From: Caenibacillus caldisaponilyticus
Lineage (GTDB): Bacteria > Bacillota > Bacilli > Bacillales > Sporolactobacillaceae
DNA: 39,029 nt
Assembly (NCBI RefSeq): GCF_002003465.1
Contig: NZ_BDDQ01000001.1
Location: 1 to 39,029, forward strand
Direction of reading: 5' to 3'
In this document: positions 15,791 through 25,013 of the stretch, piece by piece
Numbering within the stretch: the first letter of the stretch is position 1
Layout: each line of letters begins with the position of its first letter
Notes under the pieces: generated by a model
What the model was told of the DNA's origin: nothing
Database searches by the model: none
Seen by the model: the letters and a program-made list of their open reading frames with translations, nothing else
Made by a program: the position numbers and the translations under genes

Positions 15791-17218
15791 ATGAGAAAAG
15801 CTCAGTCCTTTATCAACGGCGAATGGGTCACATCGAATCGGATGGTTGAGCCTGTCAAAAATCCATACACCGGCGAAGTGATCGGCGAACAACGACTCGC
15901 GACGGAAAAGGACGTGGATAACGCGCTTGCAGCGGCCGATCGTGCGAAAAAAGAAATTGCTGAAATACCGGTGTATGAAAGGGCGAAAATCTTAAAAAAA
16001 GCTTCCGCCTTATTGGAAGAAAGAAAAGGAGAATTTGCACTGCATATTTCCGAAGAGCTCGGAAAACCGCTGAAGAACACGCTGGATGAAGTTTCGCGCT
16101 CTGTCGAAACGTTGGAAGTGTCGGCGGAAGAAGCGAAACGGTTGATCGGGGAAACCATTCCAGGAGACGCCTCCCAACGCGGTGCGAAGGCGATGGCTAT
16201 GACGTTCCGCGTCCCGGTCGGCGTCGTCGCTGCGATTACGCCATTTAACGCACCGTTGAACCTGATTTGCCATAAAATCGGGCCGGCGTTTGCGGCGGGC
16301 AACAGCGTCGTCTTGAAACCCGCGCCACAAACGCCATTGATCGCGACGGAATTATTAAAACTTTTGCTGGAAGCCGGTTTGCCAAAAAACGCCATCAACA
16401 TGGTGCTTGGTGGCGTCGACGTCGGCCGGCAAATCGTAAAAGACGACCGGGTCAACGTCATTTCCTTCACCGGCGGAGTGACCGCAGCTCGAAATATCGC
16501 GGCATTGGCGGGAATGAAAAAGGTTTTGTTGGAATTGGGTGGCAACGCGGCGACGATAGTCAATGACGACGCCGATCTGGAAAGAGCGGCCGACTTATGC
16601 GCCAGAACCGGTTACAGCAATTCCGGGCAAAGTTGCATCTCGGTCCAAAGAATTTACGTCCATGAAACGGTCCTCGAACCGTTTACCAAATTGTTGAAGA
16701 AAAAAGTAGAAAGCCTCAAAATCGGCGATCCGCGATCCAAGGAGACCGATGTGGGTTCCATGGTGGATGAAAAAGCCGCGGAGCGCGTCATGAGCTGGAT
16801 TAAGGAAGCGGTCCAGTCCGGTGCCGAAGTCGTGACCGGCGCGGAACGGCAAGGGGCGACCGTCAAACCGACGATTCTCCTCAATCCGCCGAAGGAAGCT
16901 AAAGTCGTCTGCCAGGAGGTATTCGGCCCGCTCGTGAGCATCATTCCGTTCCGTACGATCGATGAAGCGATCGCTGCCGTCAATGATTCGTCCTTCGGAC
17001 TGCAAGCTGGGTTGTTTACCAACAAGATGGACGTCGTCTTTAAAGTCGCCAAGGAATTAGAAGTCGGCGGCGTCGTCGTCAACGGTACGTCGAATTTCCG
17101 TCTCGACCATTGGCCGTACGGCGGTGTGAAGGAAAGTGGCATTGGCCGCGAAGGCCCGCGTTTTGCAATTCAGGAAATGACGGATATGAAAATGATTGTT
17201 TTGCAGTTTCCGGATTAA
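15791..17218 (+). CDS. NAD(P)-dependent aldehyde dehydrogenase
   Basis: A 475-aa ALDH-superfamily enzyme. It has N153 in PFNAPLN, K176 in VLKPA, the SFTGG turn of the nucleotide site, general base E248 in LLELGG and nucleophile C282 in NSGQSC. It oxidises an aldehyde (or semialdehyde) to an acid; it resembles the lactaldehyde/succinate-semialdehyde groups rather than CoA-acylating ones, but the substrate is open. The ATG at 15791 is preferred over an in-frame TTG 30 bases upstream because GGAAGGCGGG precedes it and the protein then begins near INGEW, as family members do. It is the first gene of a long operon, 14 bp before a zinc dehydrogenase. Confidence 0.92.
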   Translation: MRKAQSFINGEWVTSNRMVEPVKNPYTGEVIGEQRLATEKDVDNALAAADRAKKEIAEIPVYERAKILKKASALLEERKGEFALHISEELGKPLKNTLDEVSRSVETLEVSAEEAKRLIGETIPGDASQRGAKAMAMTFRVPVGVVAAITPFNAPLNLICHKIGPAFAAGNSVVLKPAPQTPLIATELLKLLLEAGLPKNAINMVLGGVDVGRQIVKDDRVNVISFTGGVTAARNIAALAGMKKVLLELGGNAATIVNDDADLERAADLCARTGYSNSGQSCISVQRIYVHETVLEPFTKLLKKKVESLKIGDPRSKETDVGSMVDEKAAERVMSWIKEAVQSGAEVVTGAERQGATVKPTILLNPPKEAKVVCQEVFGPLVSIIPFRTIDEAIAAVNDSSFGLQAGLFTNKMDVVFKVAKELEVGGVVVNGTSNFRLDHWPYGGVKESGIGREGPRFAIQEMTDMKMIVLQFPD

Positions 17219-17232
17219 AGGGAGGGCGGAAA

Positions 17233-18231
17233 ATGCTGGAACTCATTGTCGCGGAACCGAAAAAATTGGAATTAAAAGATAGTGCACCGCTGCCGGCACC
17301 GTCCGGCGATGAAGTCAAAATCCGATTGATTTACGGCGGCATTTGCGGTTCCGATCTCGGCGTGTATAAGGGAAAAGTCGCTTATGCCCGATATCCGGTC
17401 CGCGCCGGCCACGAACTCGTCGGCACGATTATTGAAAAAGGGGAAAAAGCGCTTTTCACCATCGGGACGAGAGTCGTCGTTTTGCCGAATACGTATTGTA
17501 GCGAATGCGATAAATGCAGAAAAGGGCTCACAAATATATGCGAAAACAAACGATCACTCGGCATCAACATGGATGGCGGGTTCGCACAAGAGTTTACCCT
17601 TTCATCCAAGTATGTCCTCGAGGTGCCTGAAGATCTGCCTGATGAAAAAGCAATCCTCGTTGAACCGCTCGCGGTCGTTGTCCATGCTTTCAATAAAGCT
17701 GCCATAGGAGCAGGGACGAAGGTGGCCGTTGTCGGCTGCGGAAACGAAGGACTGTTGGCGGTGGCGTTAGCCCGTTATTTGGGCGCCGATGTGACGGCAG
17801 TCGATATCAATCCCGCAAAATTCAAGATGGCGAGAAAAATAGACGCGGAAATCCGGACTTGTTACTTTGAAGAGCTCCGTAGCGAAACGTTCGACGTTGT
17901 GTTCGAGATGTCCGGCGTGGAAGCAGGTGTGCAAAACGCGGTGCAACTTGTCGAACCTGGCGGAACGCTCATCCTCGTCGGGCTCGCGCCGGAAGCGAGG
18001 CTTCCAATTTACTTAATTGCGCGAAAGGAAATGACGATCCACGGATCCATTATCTATCAATTCCCTCAAGATTACCAAAAAGCGGTTGAATATTTACGCG
18101 ACCCGGGATTCCACTCCGAACCGGTGGTATCCGAAATTCTGCCTTTCAAAGAATACGAAAAAGCGTATGAGCTTGCGGCATCCAGTGACACGGGCAAAAT
18201 TGTGATGAGCTTCAAGGAGGTTGATGGTTAA
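17233..18231 (+). CDS. zinc-dependent alcohol/polyol dehydrogenase (MDR family)
   Basis: A 332-aa medium-chain dehydrogenase. Catalytic zinc ligands are C38 (GGICGSD), H60-E61 (GHE) and a later Glu in VEPLAV. The structural zinc lobe has C89, C92, C95 and C103. The NAD site is VVGCGNEGLLAVALA with an acidic residue (VDIN) that favours NAD. The sorbitol/threonine/galactitol dehydrogenase group is closest in layout. The start ATG 17233 follows GGGAGGGCGG; the longer open frame before it overlaps the aldehyde dehydrogenase. In the pathway it probably oxidises a ring or chain hydroxyl to a ketone. Confidence 0.9.
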   Translation: MLELIVAEPKKLELKDSAPLPAPSGDEVKIRLIYGGICGSDLGVYKGKVAYARYPVRAGHELVGTIIEKGEKALFTIGTRVVVLPNTYCSECDKCRKGLTNICENKRSLGINMDGGFAQEFTLSSKYVLEVPEDLPDEKAILVEPLAVVVHAFNKAAIGAGTKVAVVGCGNEGLLAVALARYLGADVTAVDINPAKFKMARKIDAEIRTCYFEELRSETFDVVFEMSGVEAGVQNAVQLVEPGGTLILVGLAPEARLPIYLIARKEMTIHGSIIYQFPQDYQKAVEYLRDPGFHSEPVVSEILPFKEYEKAYELAASSDTGKIVMSFKEVDG

Positions 18232-18233
18232 TC

Positions 18234-20000
18234 ATGAAGAAATTGGTGTCAGAATTACTGGTAAAATATTTGGAAGACCGCGGTGTTCGCCATATTTTCG
18301 GTCTCTGCGGGCATACGAACATCGCCGTCCTGGCAGCGCTCGATAAAAGCTCCATCCATTTCGTGAACGTCCGGCACGAACAAATTGCCGCTCACATGGC
18401 CGATGGCTATGCGCGCGTCACAAAGCATGCGTCCGTCGTCTTGAGTCATCTCGGTCCCGGGTTGACTAATGCGGCCACTGGGGTCGCCAATGCGGCGTTG
18501 GACTCGATTCCGATGGTCGTCATCGCCGGGGACGTACCGACGCATTACTTCGGTAAACATCCGCACCAAGAAATCAATTTTCATGCGGACGCCTCTCAAT
18601 ATGAAATTTACAGGCCTTTTGTCAAACGCGCCTGGCGCGTCGACTACCCGGACCTCTTCCCGGAAATTCTGGAAAAAGCTTTCCAATTGGCGGAAAGTGG
18701 TCGGCCGGGGCCGGTCCTCGTGGACGTGCCGATGGACGTTTTTTCAAAAGAAGTTGATGAAGCACTGTTTGAAAGGGTCAAACAACATACGAAAAACATT
18801 CATAAACCTTCGATTGATGATGAATTGGCAAAAGAAATTATTGAAAAATTGGTCAACGCCAAAAATCCGTTGCTCTACGTCGGCGGCGGAATTATGCTCG
18901 CGGATGCCGCGGAAGAATTGAGAAAATTGGTGGACCATCTCAATATTCCGGTCGCCTACACGCTGATGGGCAAAGGAGCCGTATCCGACGAGCATCCTTT
19001 GACGCTAGGCATGACCGGTTTTTGGGGAACTAAATTCGTGAATAAGATGTGCTTGAACGCTGATTGGATTTTGGCGCTCGGCACCCGATTTGGGGAAGCG
19101 GATTCCAGTTCGTGGGAACCTGAATACACATTTAACATTCCGAAGACGAAATTGATTCACATCGATATTGACGCCAATGAAATCGGAAGAAACTACCCGG
19201 TCGAAATCGGCGCCGTCGCCGATTTAAAACAAGCGCTCATTGCGTTGAACCGCGCGGCAAAAGAAATCGTACCGGAAGGGCGGGACAACCAAAAACTGAA
19301 ACAACGGATCGCCGCCTATAAGACAGAACTACAAAAGAATATTCTCGAAAACGCTCACGATGATCGCTTCCCGATGCACCCGGAACGGATTTTATACGAA
19401 GTGCGCGAAGTGTTGCCGAAAGATGCCATCCTGACGACCGATGTGGGCTGGAATAAAAACGGGGTCGGACAACAATTCCCGATTTTTGAAGCCGGTACTA
19501 TTTTTACGCCCGGCGGCTATTGCACAATGGGTTTCGGCGCGCCCGCCGCATTGGGCGTCAAAATCGCGAGGCCCGACAAAGTCGTCGTTTCGTTGGTCGG
19601 TGATGGAGGATTCGGGCAAAATCCCTCGTTCCTGGCGACGGCCGTTGAAGAAAACATCCCTGTCGTTTGGGTCATAATGAACAATTACGCTTACGGGACG
19701 ATAGCCGGATTGGAACAAGCGCATTTTAACACGACGTTCGGTACCGTCTTCAAAAAGGACGGAAAACCGTATTCCCCAAACTACGCCGACATCGCCAAGG
19801 CGTACGGCGTGGACGGCGTCAAAATCACGTCCGCAGATGAATTCAAACCGGCATTGGATAAAGCCGTCAAAGCGAACAAACCGTTCGTCATCGATGTCGA
19901 AATGGTCAATATTCCGACACCGACCGGTGGGCATTGGAACATTTTAGATATTTATTCTCCCGGCAAAAACATAAACCATGTAGCGGTAGAAACCCGGTAA
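18234..20000 (+). CDS. ThDP-dependent enzyme of the acetolactate-synthase superfamily
   Basis: A 588-aa three-domain thiamine diphosphate enzyme. Catalytic Glu49 lies in VRHEQIAAHMADGYAR, the central FAD/ADP-like domain follows, and the ThDP motif GDGGFGQ (456-462) ends in NN about 26 residues later. Members are carboligases, 2-oxoacid decarboxylases or C-C hydrolases such as IolD. The N-terminal FGLCGHTNIAVLAAL differs from the FGYPGG of acetolactate synthases, so it is probably not biosynthetic, and no small subunit is nearby. The gene begins three bases after the zinc dehydrogenase, with AAGGAGG inside that gene's end. Position between a dehydrogenase and a TIM-barrel gene suggests ring or C-C cleavage in a catabolic route. 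Confidence 0.88.
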   Translation: MKKLVSELLVKYLEDRGVRHIFGLCGHTNIAVLAALDKSSIHFVNVRHEQIAAHMADGYARVTKHASVVLSHLGPGLTNAATGVANAALDSIPMVVIAGDVPTHYFGKHPHQEINFHADASQYEIYRPFVKRAWRVDYPDLFPEILEKAFQLAESGRPGPVLVDVPMDVFSKEVDEALFERVKQHTKNIHKPSIDDELAKEIIEKLVNAKNPLLYVGGGIMLADAAEELRKLVDHLNIPVAYTLMGKGAVSDEHPLTLGMTGFWGTKFVNKMCLNADWILALGTRFGEADSSSWEPEYTFNIPKTKLIHIDIDANEIGRNYPVEIGAVADLKQALIALNRAAKEIVPEGRDNQKLKQRIAAYKTELQKNILENAHDDRFPMHPERILYEVREVLPKDAILTTDVGWNKNGVGQQFPIFEAGTIFTPGGYCTMGFGAPAALGVKIARPDKVVVSLVGDGGFGQNPSFLATAVEENIPVVWVIMNNYAYGTIAGLEQAHFNTTFGTVFKKDGKPYSPNYADIAKAYGVDGVKITSADEFKPALDKAVKANKPFVIDVEMVNIPTPTGGHWNILDIYSPGKNINHVAVETR

Positions 20001-20091
20001 AAATGCATGCGCAGACGGGTCAGGCGCCCGCGAAACGTTCACCGCTTCAATGGCGTCGGATCAGGGCATTTTCACAATGGGAGGGAGTTAC

Positions 20092-20928
20092 ATGAGTCGG
20101 AAATATTCGTTGGCCCACCTTACCGTGCTGGAATGCACGCCGCCGGAAATGACCTATCTCGCCGCGCGCGCGGGGTATGATTACGTCAGTTTTAGGCTCA
20201 TCCAAATGGGCCTGCCCGGCGAGAACAAGGACAACCTCATCGAAAATAAACAAATGCTAAGGGAAACCAAGAGGGCTTTGAAGGAAACGGGCCTTGAACT
20301 GCTAGACATCGAATTGGCACGCATCGATGATCAAAGGGATCCGAAAAGTTATGAACCGGCGCTGGAAGTTGCTGCCGAACTCGGCGGGCGCCATGTGTTG
20401 AGTAGCATATGGACAAGCGACCGTGATTTGTATCTTGAACGCTTCGCCGAGCTATGCGACATCGCCGGAAAATACGGGCTGACGGTGGATTTGGAGTATG
20501 TGCCGATTGCGAGCGTCACAAATCTCGCCGGCGTGTTGGACGTTTTAAATACGGTCAAAAAAGAAAATGCAGGCGTCATGATCGACATCCATCATTTCCA
20601 TCGCGCCGGCGACAAACCCGAAGATTTGGATAAAGTACCGATAGAATGGTTCCATTTCCTGCATTTGTGCGACGCCCCCGGCGAAATTCCTTCGAGCCCA
20701 GAAGAAATGACTAGGATCCTCCGCGAAGAGCGGCTGTATGTGGGCGAAGGTGGCATTGATGTGGCCGGCATCGTGAATCGATTACCCGAGATTCCCTGCT
20801 CTATCGAATTGCCGCACGTAAAACGCGTCAAGGAATATGGCTATGAAGAACACGCGCGTCGTTGTTTGCAGTCTGCCAAAGAATATTTTGCAAAATACGT
20901 GACGGAAGGACGTCAGGTTTCCTTTTAA
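20092..20928 (+). CDS. sugar phosphate isomerase/epimerase-like TIM barrel (IolE/DSD-like)
   Basis: A 278-aa AP-endonuclease-2-type TIM barrel. The expected metal ligands are visible: E135 (DLEYVP), D165 and H168 (MIDIHHFHR), H191 (FLHLCD) and E239 (SIELPH). Family members include xylose-type isomerases, inosose dehydratase IolE and 3-dehydroshikimate dehydratases. Given two dehydroquinate-dehydratase homologues in the locus, a dehydratase role on a cyclitol or dehydroshikimate is a reasonable inference but unproven. The ATG at 20092 has GGGAGGGAG in front; the open frame starting 42 bases earlier has no ribosome site. It lies in the same operon, 91 bp after the ThDP gene. Confidence 0.87.
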   Translation: MSRKYSLAHLTVLECTPPEMTYLAARAGYDYVSFRLIQMGLPGENKDNLIENKQMLRETKRALKETGLELLDIELARIDDQRDPKSYEPALEVAAELGGRHVLSSIWTSDRDLYLERFAELCDIAGKYGLTVDLEYVPIASVTNLAGVLDVLNTVKKENAGVMIDIHHFHRAGDKPEDLDKVPIEWFHFLHLCDAPGEIPSSPEEMTRILREERLYVGEGGIDVAGIVNRLPEIPCSIELPHVKRVKEYGYEEHARRCLQSAKEYFAKYVTEGRQVSF

Positions 20929-21053
20929 TGACGGGTTGCTTGCAAAAAAAGACAGCGTTCAAGCCGATCTGTTCGATGGCAGCGAAGCGAGGAAAACCGA
21001 TCCATAAACGCTGATCGAGTTGAATGATTATCGAGAGGTAAGGGGGAAAGTTT

Positions 21054-21497
21054 ATGAAAAAGATTCTCATGCTGCACGGTATTAACCACAACATGTTCGG
21101 CAAAAGGGACCCCGAACAATACGGCACCGTCACATTGGATGAAATCAACGAAAAAGTGCAAGCCCTTGCTCGGGAACTCGGTGTCGAAGTGGAATGTTTT
21201 CAAACGAACTACGAGGGCGAGATGTGCGAAAGGATCCATCGAGCCTATTTTGAGGATGTCGATGCTGTCGTCATCAACGCGGGCGCATGGACCCATTACA
21301 GCTACGGGCTGCGGGATGCCCTGGCCATTTTGACGGTGCCCATCGTTGAAATCCATATGTCCAACATTCATGCGCGTGAAGAATTCCGCCACAAATCCGT
21401 TTTTGCCGACATCGTCAAAGGGCAAATTTGCGGGTTCGGGGTGGAGAGTTACCTCCTCGGTTTGCGGGCGGCCGTTGCGGCTGCGGATGAGCAATAA
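21054..21497 (+). CDS. type II 3-dehydroquinate dehydratase homologue
   Basis: A 147-aa protein of the AroQ fold. Key positions are kept: LHG, Arg18 and Tyr23 in FGKRDPEQYG, Asn75 and His81 in NAGAWTHYSYGLRDAL, His101 in EIHMSN, Arg112 in REEFRHKS. The canonical HGPNLN is changed to HGINHN and NPGAYTH to NAGAWTH, so activity is likely but substrate range may be shifted. The enzyme would interconvert 3-dehydroquinate and 3-dehydroshikimate as a dodecamer. The location at the end of a catabolic operon argues for quinate-type catabolism rather than shikimate biosynthesis. A type I enzyme for the same reaction is encoded at 27647-28417. Confidence 0.85.
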   Translation: MKKILMLHGINHNMFGKRDPEQYGTVTLDEINEKVQALARELGVEVECFQTNYEGEMCERIHRAYFEDVDAVVINAGAWTHYSYGLRDALAILTVPIVEIHMSNIHAREEFRHKSVFADIVKGQICGFGVESYLLGLRAAVAAADEQ

Positions 21498-21564
21498 GCG
21501 CGCCGGCAGCCATTACCATCTTGTCGGCAAAGATCTCTGGAAAGCGGTGAAATACGGGGTATGA
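21487..21564 (+). CDS. possible 25-aa peptide or remnant linking two genes
   Basis: A short frame, 25 codons, begins inside the end of the dehydroquinate-dehydratase homologue and ends GTATGA, so its stop overlaps the ATG at 21561 of the broken thioesterase. Start-stop overlaps on both sides look like translational coupling. I do not recognise the peptide; it may be the stump of a deleted gene. Confidence 0.3.
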   Translation: MSNKRAGSHYHLVGKDLWKAVKYGV

Positions 21565-21939
21565 GAAGAACGGAACCGGGAATGAGCCCTTTTTGGTATT
21601 ATATTATATCGGACTGAAAGAAACCGTCATCAAGGAAGGCTACGCGGAGATCGAACTCGCGGTTACCCCGAATCTCCATCAGCGGAGAAGCTCCGTCCAC
21701 GGAGGAGTCCTAGCGTCGCTCATCGATGCGTCCGTTGGCTCGGCCGTCCGTTCGACTTTAAGTGTCCACGGTGAAGATGAACATCAATTATTTTCGTACG
21801 GCTTACGTCGACCATCTGAAGGCAAAGGAGAAATTGAACCACCGCGACAAAACACTTGCGGTCAGCACTGCCGAAATCGTCAAACCCGACGGTAAAGTGG
21901 TGGTGTCTGGCCGCGCGACGTATCTAAAATGGATTTAGA
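21561..21939 (+). pseudogene. PaaI-type hotdog thioesterase, frameshifted
   Basis: The hotdog core VHGGVLASLIDASVGSAV is intact in one frame (21593 onward). The N-terminal MSPFWYY is in another frame, separated by what looks like a 5-nt duplication in a TATTATATTAT tract (about 21596-21607). The C-terminal half (MNINYFRTAYVDHL to YLKWI, ending 21939) is in a third frame after a shift near 21770-21780. A working PaaI-type protein of about 125 aa would hydrolyse an acyl-CoA. Two frameshifts make this a pseudogene unless they are sequencing errors. It ends the catabolic operon, directly before the mobile-element graveyard. Confidence 0.75.
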
Positions 21940-21960
21940 AAAAAATGGGCCTGTTTCTTC

Positions 21961-21994
21961 CACACAGGAAACTGAATATTAAGTCTCCTGTGTG
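21961..21994. terminator. hairpin after the catabolic operon
   Basis: CACACAGGA (21961-21969) and TCCTGTGTG (21986-21994) form a perfect 9-bp stem with a 16-nt loop, about 20 bp after the thioesterase remnant. There is no clear T-run, so it is a weak terminator or the edge of an inserted element. Confidence 0.4.
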
Positions 21995-22171
21995 AAAAGG
22001 GAGCTCCCCTTATCTTATAGAATCACATTATTTGGTTAATCATAAGGTTCTTCAAACATTCGCTAGAGGGCTTCATGAGCTTCGGCTAATCCTCGCAACT
22101 TTCACCCTGCCCATTTCTCATTATAGTCTTGGATGATCTAATACATGACTTTTTCCGCGGCTTCTAAACTG

Positions 22172-23151
22172 CTAATACTGTTCATCGACATTAAACGTTT
22201 CTGAAACTCCTTGATCGTTCGATGCATTGGTCGTGTAAATCACATTTCGAATACTGCTTGGATAATTCATAAAGGTAAGAAGGACATCCAACTCATTACT
22301 CCGAGATTGAACTTTTCTCGGGTACTTACTCGACAATTTTAGCTCAAGCTGAAACATCTGTAACGCTATTTCCTTTTTTGGTGCAATAAATCAGTTTGAG
22401 ATCTTCAGCCACTTCAAATTGGCCTTTTTTTCGAACACAACTGAGTGTGTTACGGACTATGTAAACGACACATCGCTGTACATTGGCTTTAGGATAAACA
22501 GTTTTAAAGGCTTCTACCAGCCTGGTAGTCCATCGAATACGCCAGAAGCTCTTCTTGTATGCCTCTTTTGTAGAGCTGTTGAAAAATCTCTTGCCATCCA
22601 CAGGTACTTTCCTTTCCTCCTACGAAAAATCAAGAATTTCCCGATATCTTTTTTTTACACCTAACACGACATAAGTAACTTCTTTTTCTACCGTTTCTCG
22701 ACGAAGTTTCACGTACAACTCATCCAAATATAAGACCGAATATCGCTTTTGTAGAGGACGCGTATGTCATTTCTCGATGTCATCCTTTACGACATCGGTC
22801 ATACGATTGATCGTTGCAGGAGAATAAGCATTTCCTAAAATTCGTTCATTAAAACTTGTCAATCTCACCTGTACTCAAGCCACTTTGAAACATCTTGATG
22901 ACAGCTTCTTTGAGTCAGCCAGTATAGCGTTGGTAAGGGGAAAACAACCGCGTTTGAAATCACCCGTTTCAGTCTTTTGGGACCAAAAGGGCTTCAATCC
23001 GACCGTATTGTGTATCTAGGTTTCCCTGATAGTAGCCGTTTTTCATATTCGACGTTTTAGTCTGTTCCATTTCAAGGAAATGTTTTATTTCTTCATGCAT
23101 GATGAGTTCTAGTTTTTCATTTATAAACTGGCGAATCGCACGTAGGAGCAA
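22172..23151 (-). pseudogene. decayed IS256-family transposase (different from the flanking IS)
   Basis: Three frame-broken pieces in order on the minus strand match IS256 transposase regions. They are an N-terminal part with NGYYQGNLDTQYGRIEALL (22969-23151), a middle part with FKTVYPKANVQRCVVYIVRN (22344-22601) and a later part with YPSSIRNVIYTTNA (22172-22357). Stops and frameshifts separate them, and the catalytic core between 22600 and 22970 is not readable. The sequence is AT-rich and clearly diverged from the intact element at the window ends. Confidence 0.85.
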
Positions 23152-23302
23152 AATAATTGTAGGAGCAAGGAATAGAATAAATAGTAATATTAGCTAAATA
23201 AATAGACCTTGATGACTAGGAGCAGATGATCTTCATCCAGTCTTAGCCACCAAGGTCATCAGACGATCGTTCAGTAAGAGAATGAAGGAAAACAAGAAAT
23301 GA

Positions 23303-24239
23303 GGGCCTCTTTTTTGTACAATGAGTTTGTCAAAAAAAAAAAAAACAGTAACAAAGGAGGACCTCACATGAGACATTATAACCCGAATATCCGATTTTAG
23401 AAGAACTTGAATGCTATGTTTTTCAAGTATTACAGAAGATATTTGGCAAGGTTTTGACTAAAATTTTGGAACAGATGGATACTGAAATCGCCGAAGCGCA
23501 GGATAAACGCCGCTTTCGTTTGAAAGAACGGTGCGACGTTCACATCGATACGATGTTCGGTCCGTTGACCATCAAAAACAACAATTATCAAGACCGGGAA
23601 AACGGCCGTTATATCGCTTTATTGGAACACTATTTGGCCTTTAACGGCCGCAAGGGAGACGGGCGCTGAACGAGAATGATCCGGAGCAGTTGATCGTGGA
23701 GCTGAACAGTCCCGTGGGAACGATGGCTACACCGGAATACGAAGCGAAGCTGGAGGCGTTCATCGCGTAAATCACGAATCATAATGAAGCGTTACGGGAT
23801 TATAAAGCGTGGCTCGCAAGGGTTAGACACGCACAGGCTGTGTACGATGGAGGCTTCGGAAGGCTTGATGAGCCAATTTGCAGCTCGCCTCTACCATGGG
23901 CGCAGTTGAAGCGCATCGGTGTAGAGGCGATGACTCAATGGATGATTGCCGGCAAGGATCGGTTGGAGGTCAAAACGTGGTTTGGGCAATGGGTGCCGAA
24001 CCGTGAAACAAACGGTTCGGGTCGTAAGGCTCCAGAGACCAAAACCCGTAAAAGGCTGATCAAGCAAATCGTAAATGATGTACGAGAGAACATCCCCTAT
24101 ATGAAACAATCTTCAGGCACGATGATTCATCGCGCTTTGAAAGGGTAGATCGGTATTTAAAATACTTGGAAAGACCTCACGCAAGGAAGCTAAGAAAATA
24201 GAAAAACGCTTTCAAATGGCATTGTACAAAAAAGTGCCC
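23303..24239 (+). mobile_element. internally deleted ISLre2-family element with both terminal repeats
   Basis: The left end GGGCCTCTTTTTTGTACAATG and the inverse of the right end (24220-24239), GGGCACTTTTTTGTACAATG, match in nearly all positions. They bracket 937 bp, whereas complete ISLre2 elements are around 1.5-1.7 kb. Inside is a good ribosome site (AAAGGAGG) and pieces of an ISLre2 (UPF0236) transposase. No target duplication is evident. Confidence 0.75.
23368..24148 (+). pseudogene. ISLre2-type transposase remnant
   Basis: The ATG at 23368 with AAAGGAGG upstream runs into a stop after ten codons. A second frame (23454-23669) carries the family-typical N-terminal helix and LKERCDVHIDTMFGPLTIK, then YYQD/YQDREN-like and LLEHYL segments. 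After another stop, a frame to 24148 gives a C-terminal piece with GVEAM. About half the protein is missing, including the catalytic centre. Confidence 0.7.
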
Positions 24240-24251
24240 ACAAAAGCTTGA

Positions 24252-24975
24252 CTACATCAGTCCATTAAGAGACATTTGTTCGAGGAAACCTATAATCCGG
24301 CGCCTGTCCAGAGATCGAAATCCCGAAACCCAACGGAGGCGTCCGATGTTGGGGATCCCAACTGTGATGCAAAAGTACCTGGAGAAGAAGTTAACCCCAA
24401 GGTCAACGAGGAAAAAAGTGCGGTCGACCGTCCCTGGAAACGAAAGTTTATAGGGTTCAGCTTCACGTCCAAACAAGAAGCTCGAATCCGACTTGCCCTG
24501 AAATCCGTTCAACGGTTTAAGAATAAAATCCGGCAACTGACGAATCCAAATTGGGGCCTTCCAATGGAGGAACATATCCGGAAACACAACCAATATACCA
24601 TGGGATGGATGGGGTACTTCGCGTTAATTGAGATCCCCTCTCACTTGAAGCGCCTGGAAGAGTGGATAAGAAGATTGAGGCTATGCCATTGGCACCAATG
24701 GAAAAAGGTGAGAACTCGAATTCGTGAACTAAGAGCCCTTGGGCTCAAAAAACACGAAGTGTTCGAGATAGCTAACACTCGGATAGAGGCCTGGCATACG
24801 ACAAGGACGCCTCAATTGAATAAAGCCCTTGTCAAAGCCTACTGGCTTAAGCAAGGGCTTAAGAGTTTAACGCAAATATATTTTGAACTTCGTCAAGATT
24901 GGCGTACCGCCTAGTGTGAACACGTATGTTAGATGGTGTAAGAGGACGGGGGGTTAGCCCCCCCTACTACTCGAT
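24252..24975 (+). mobile_element. group II intron remnant (maturase C-terminus and intron 3' end)
   Basis: The frame 24276-24914 encodes the end of a group II intron reverse transcriptase/maturase: KFIGFSFTSK, then MGWMGYFALIEIPSHLKRLEEWIRR-type residues of the X/thumb domain and an HNH-less end. Before it, EETYNPAPV and (in a shifted frame) GIPTV are joined directly to YLEKKL...VNEEKSAV, so the whole reverse transcriptase core with its catalytic Asp pair is deleted. After the stop codon, GAGGACGGGGGGTTAGCCCC and CTACTCGAT (to 24975) match the domain VI/3' end of bacterial group II introns; domain V appears truncated. It cannot be mobile by itself. Confidence 0.8.
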
Positions 24976-25013
24976 TAATAAGAACTTGTCCATGATTTTG
25001 ACGGCTCGCGTCG

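Noticed and set aside
18234-20000. Biosynthetic acetolactate synthase (ilvB) or IolD itself
   Set aside because: No regulatory subunit, N-terminal motif unlike ilvB, and overall sequence does not read like IolD; left as a ThDP enzyme of unknown reaction.
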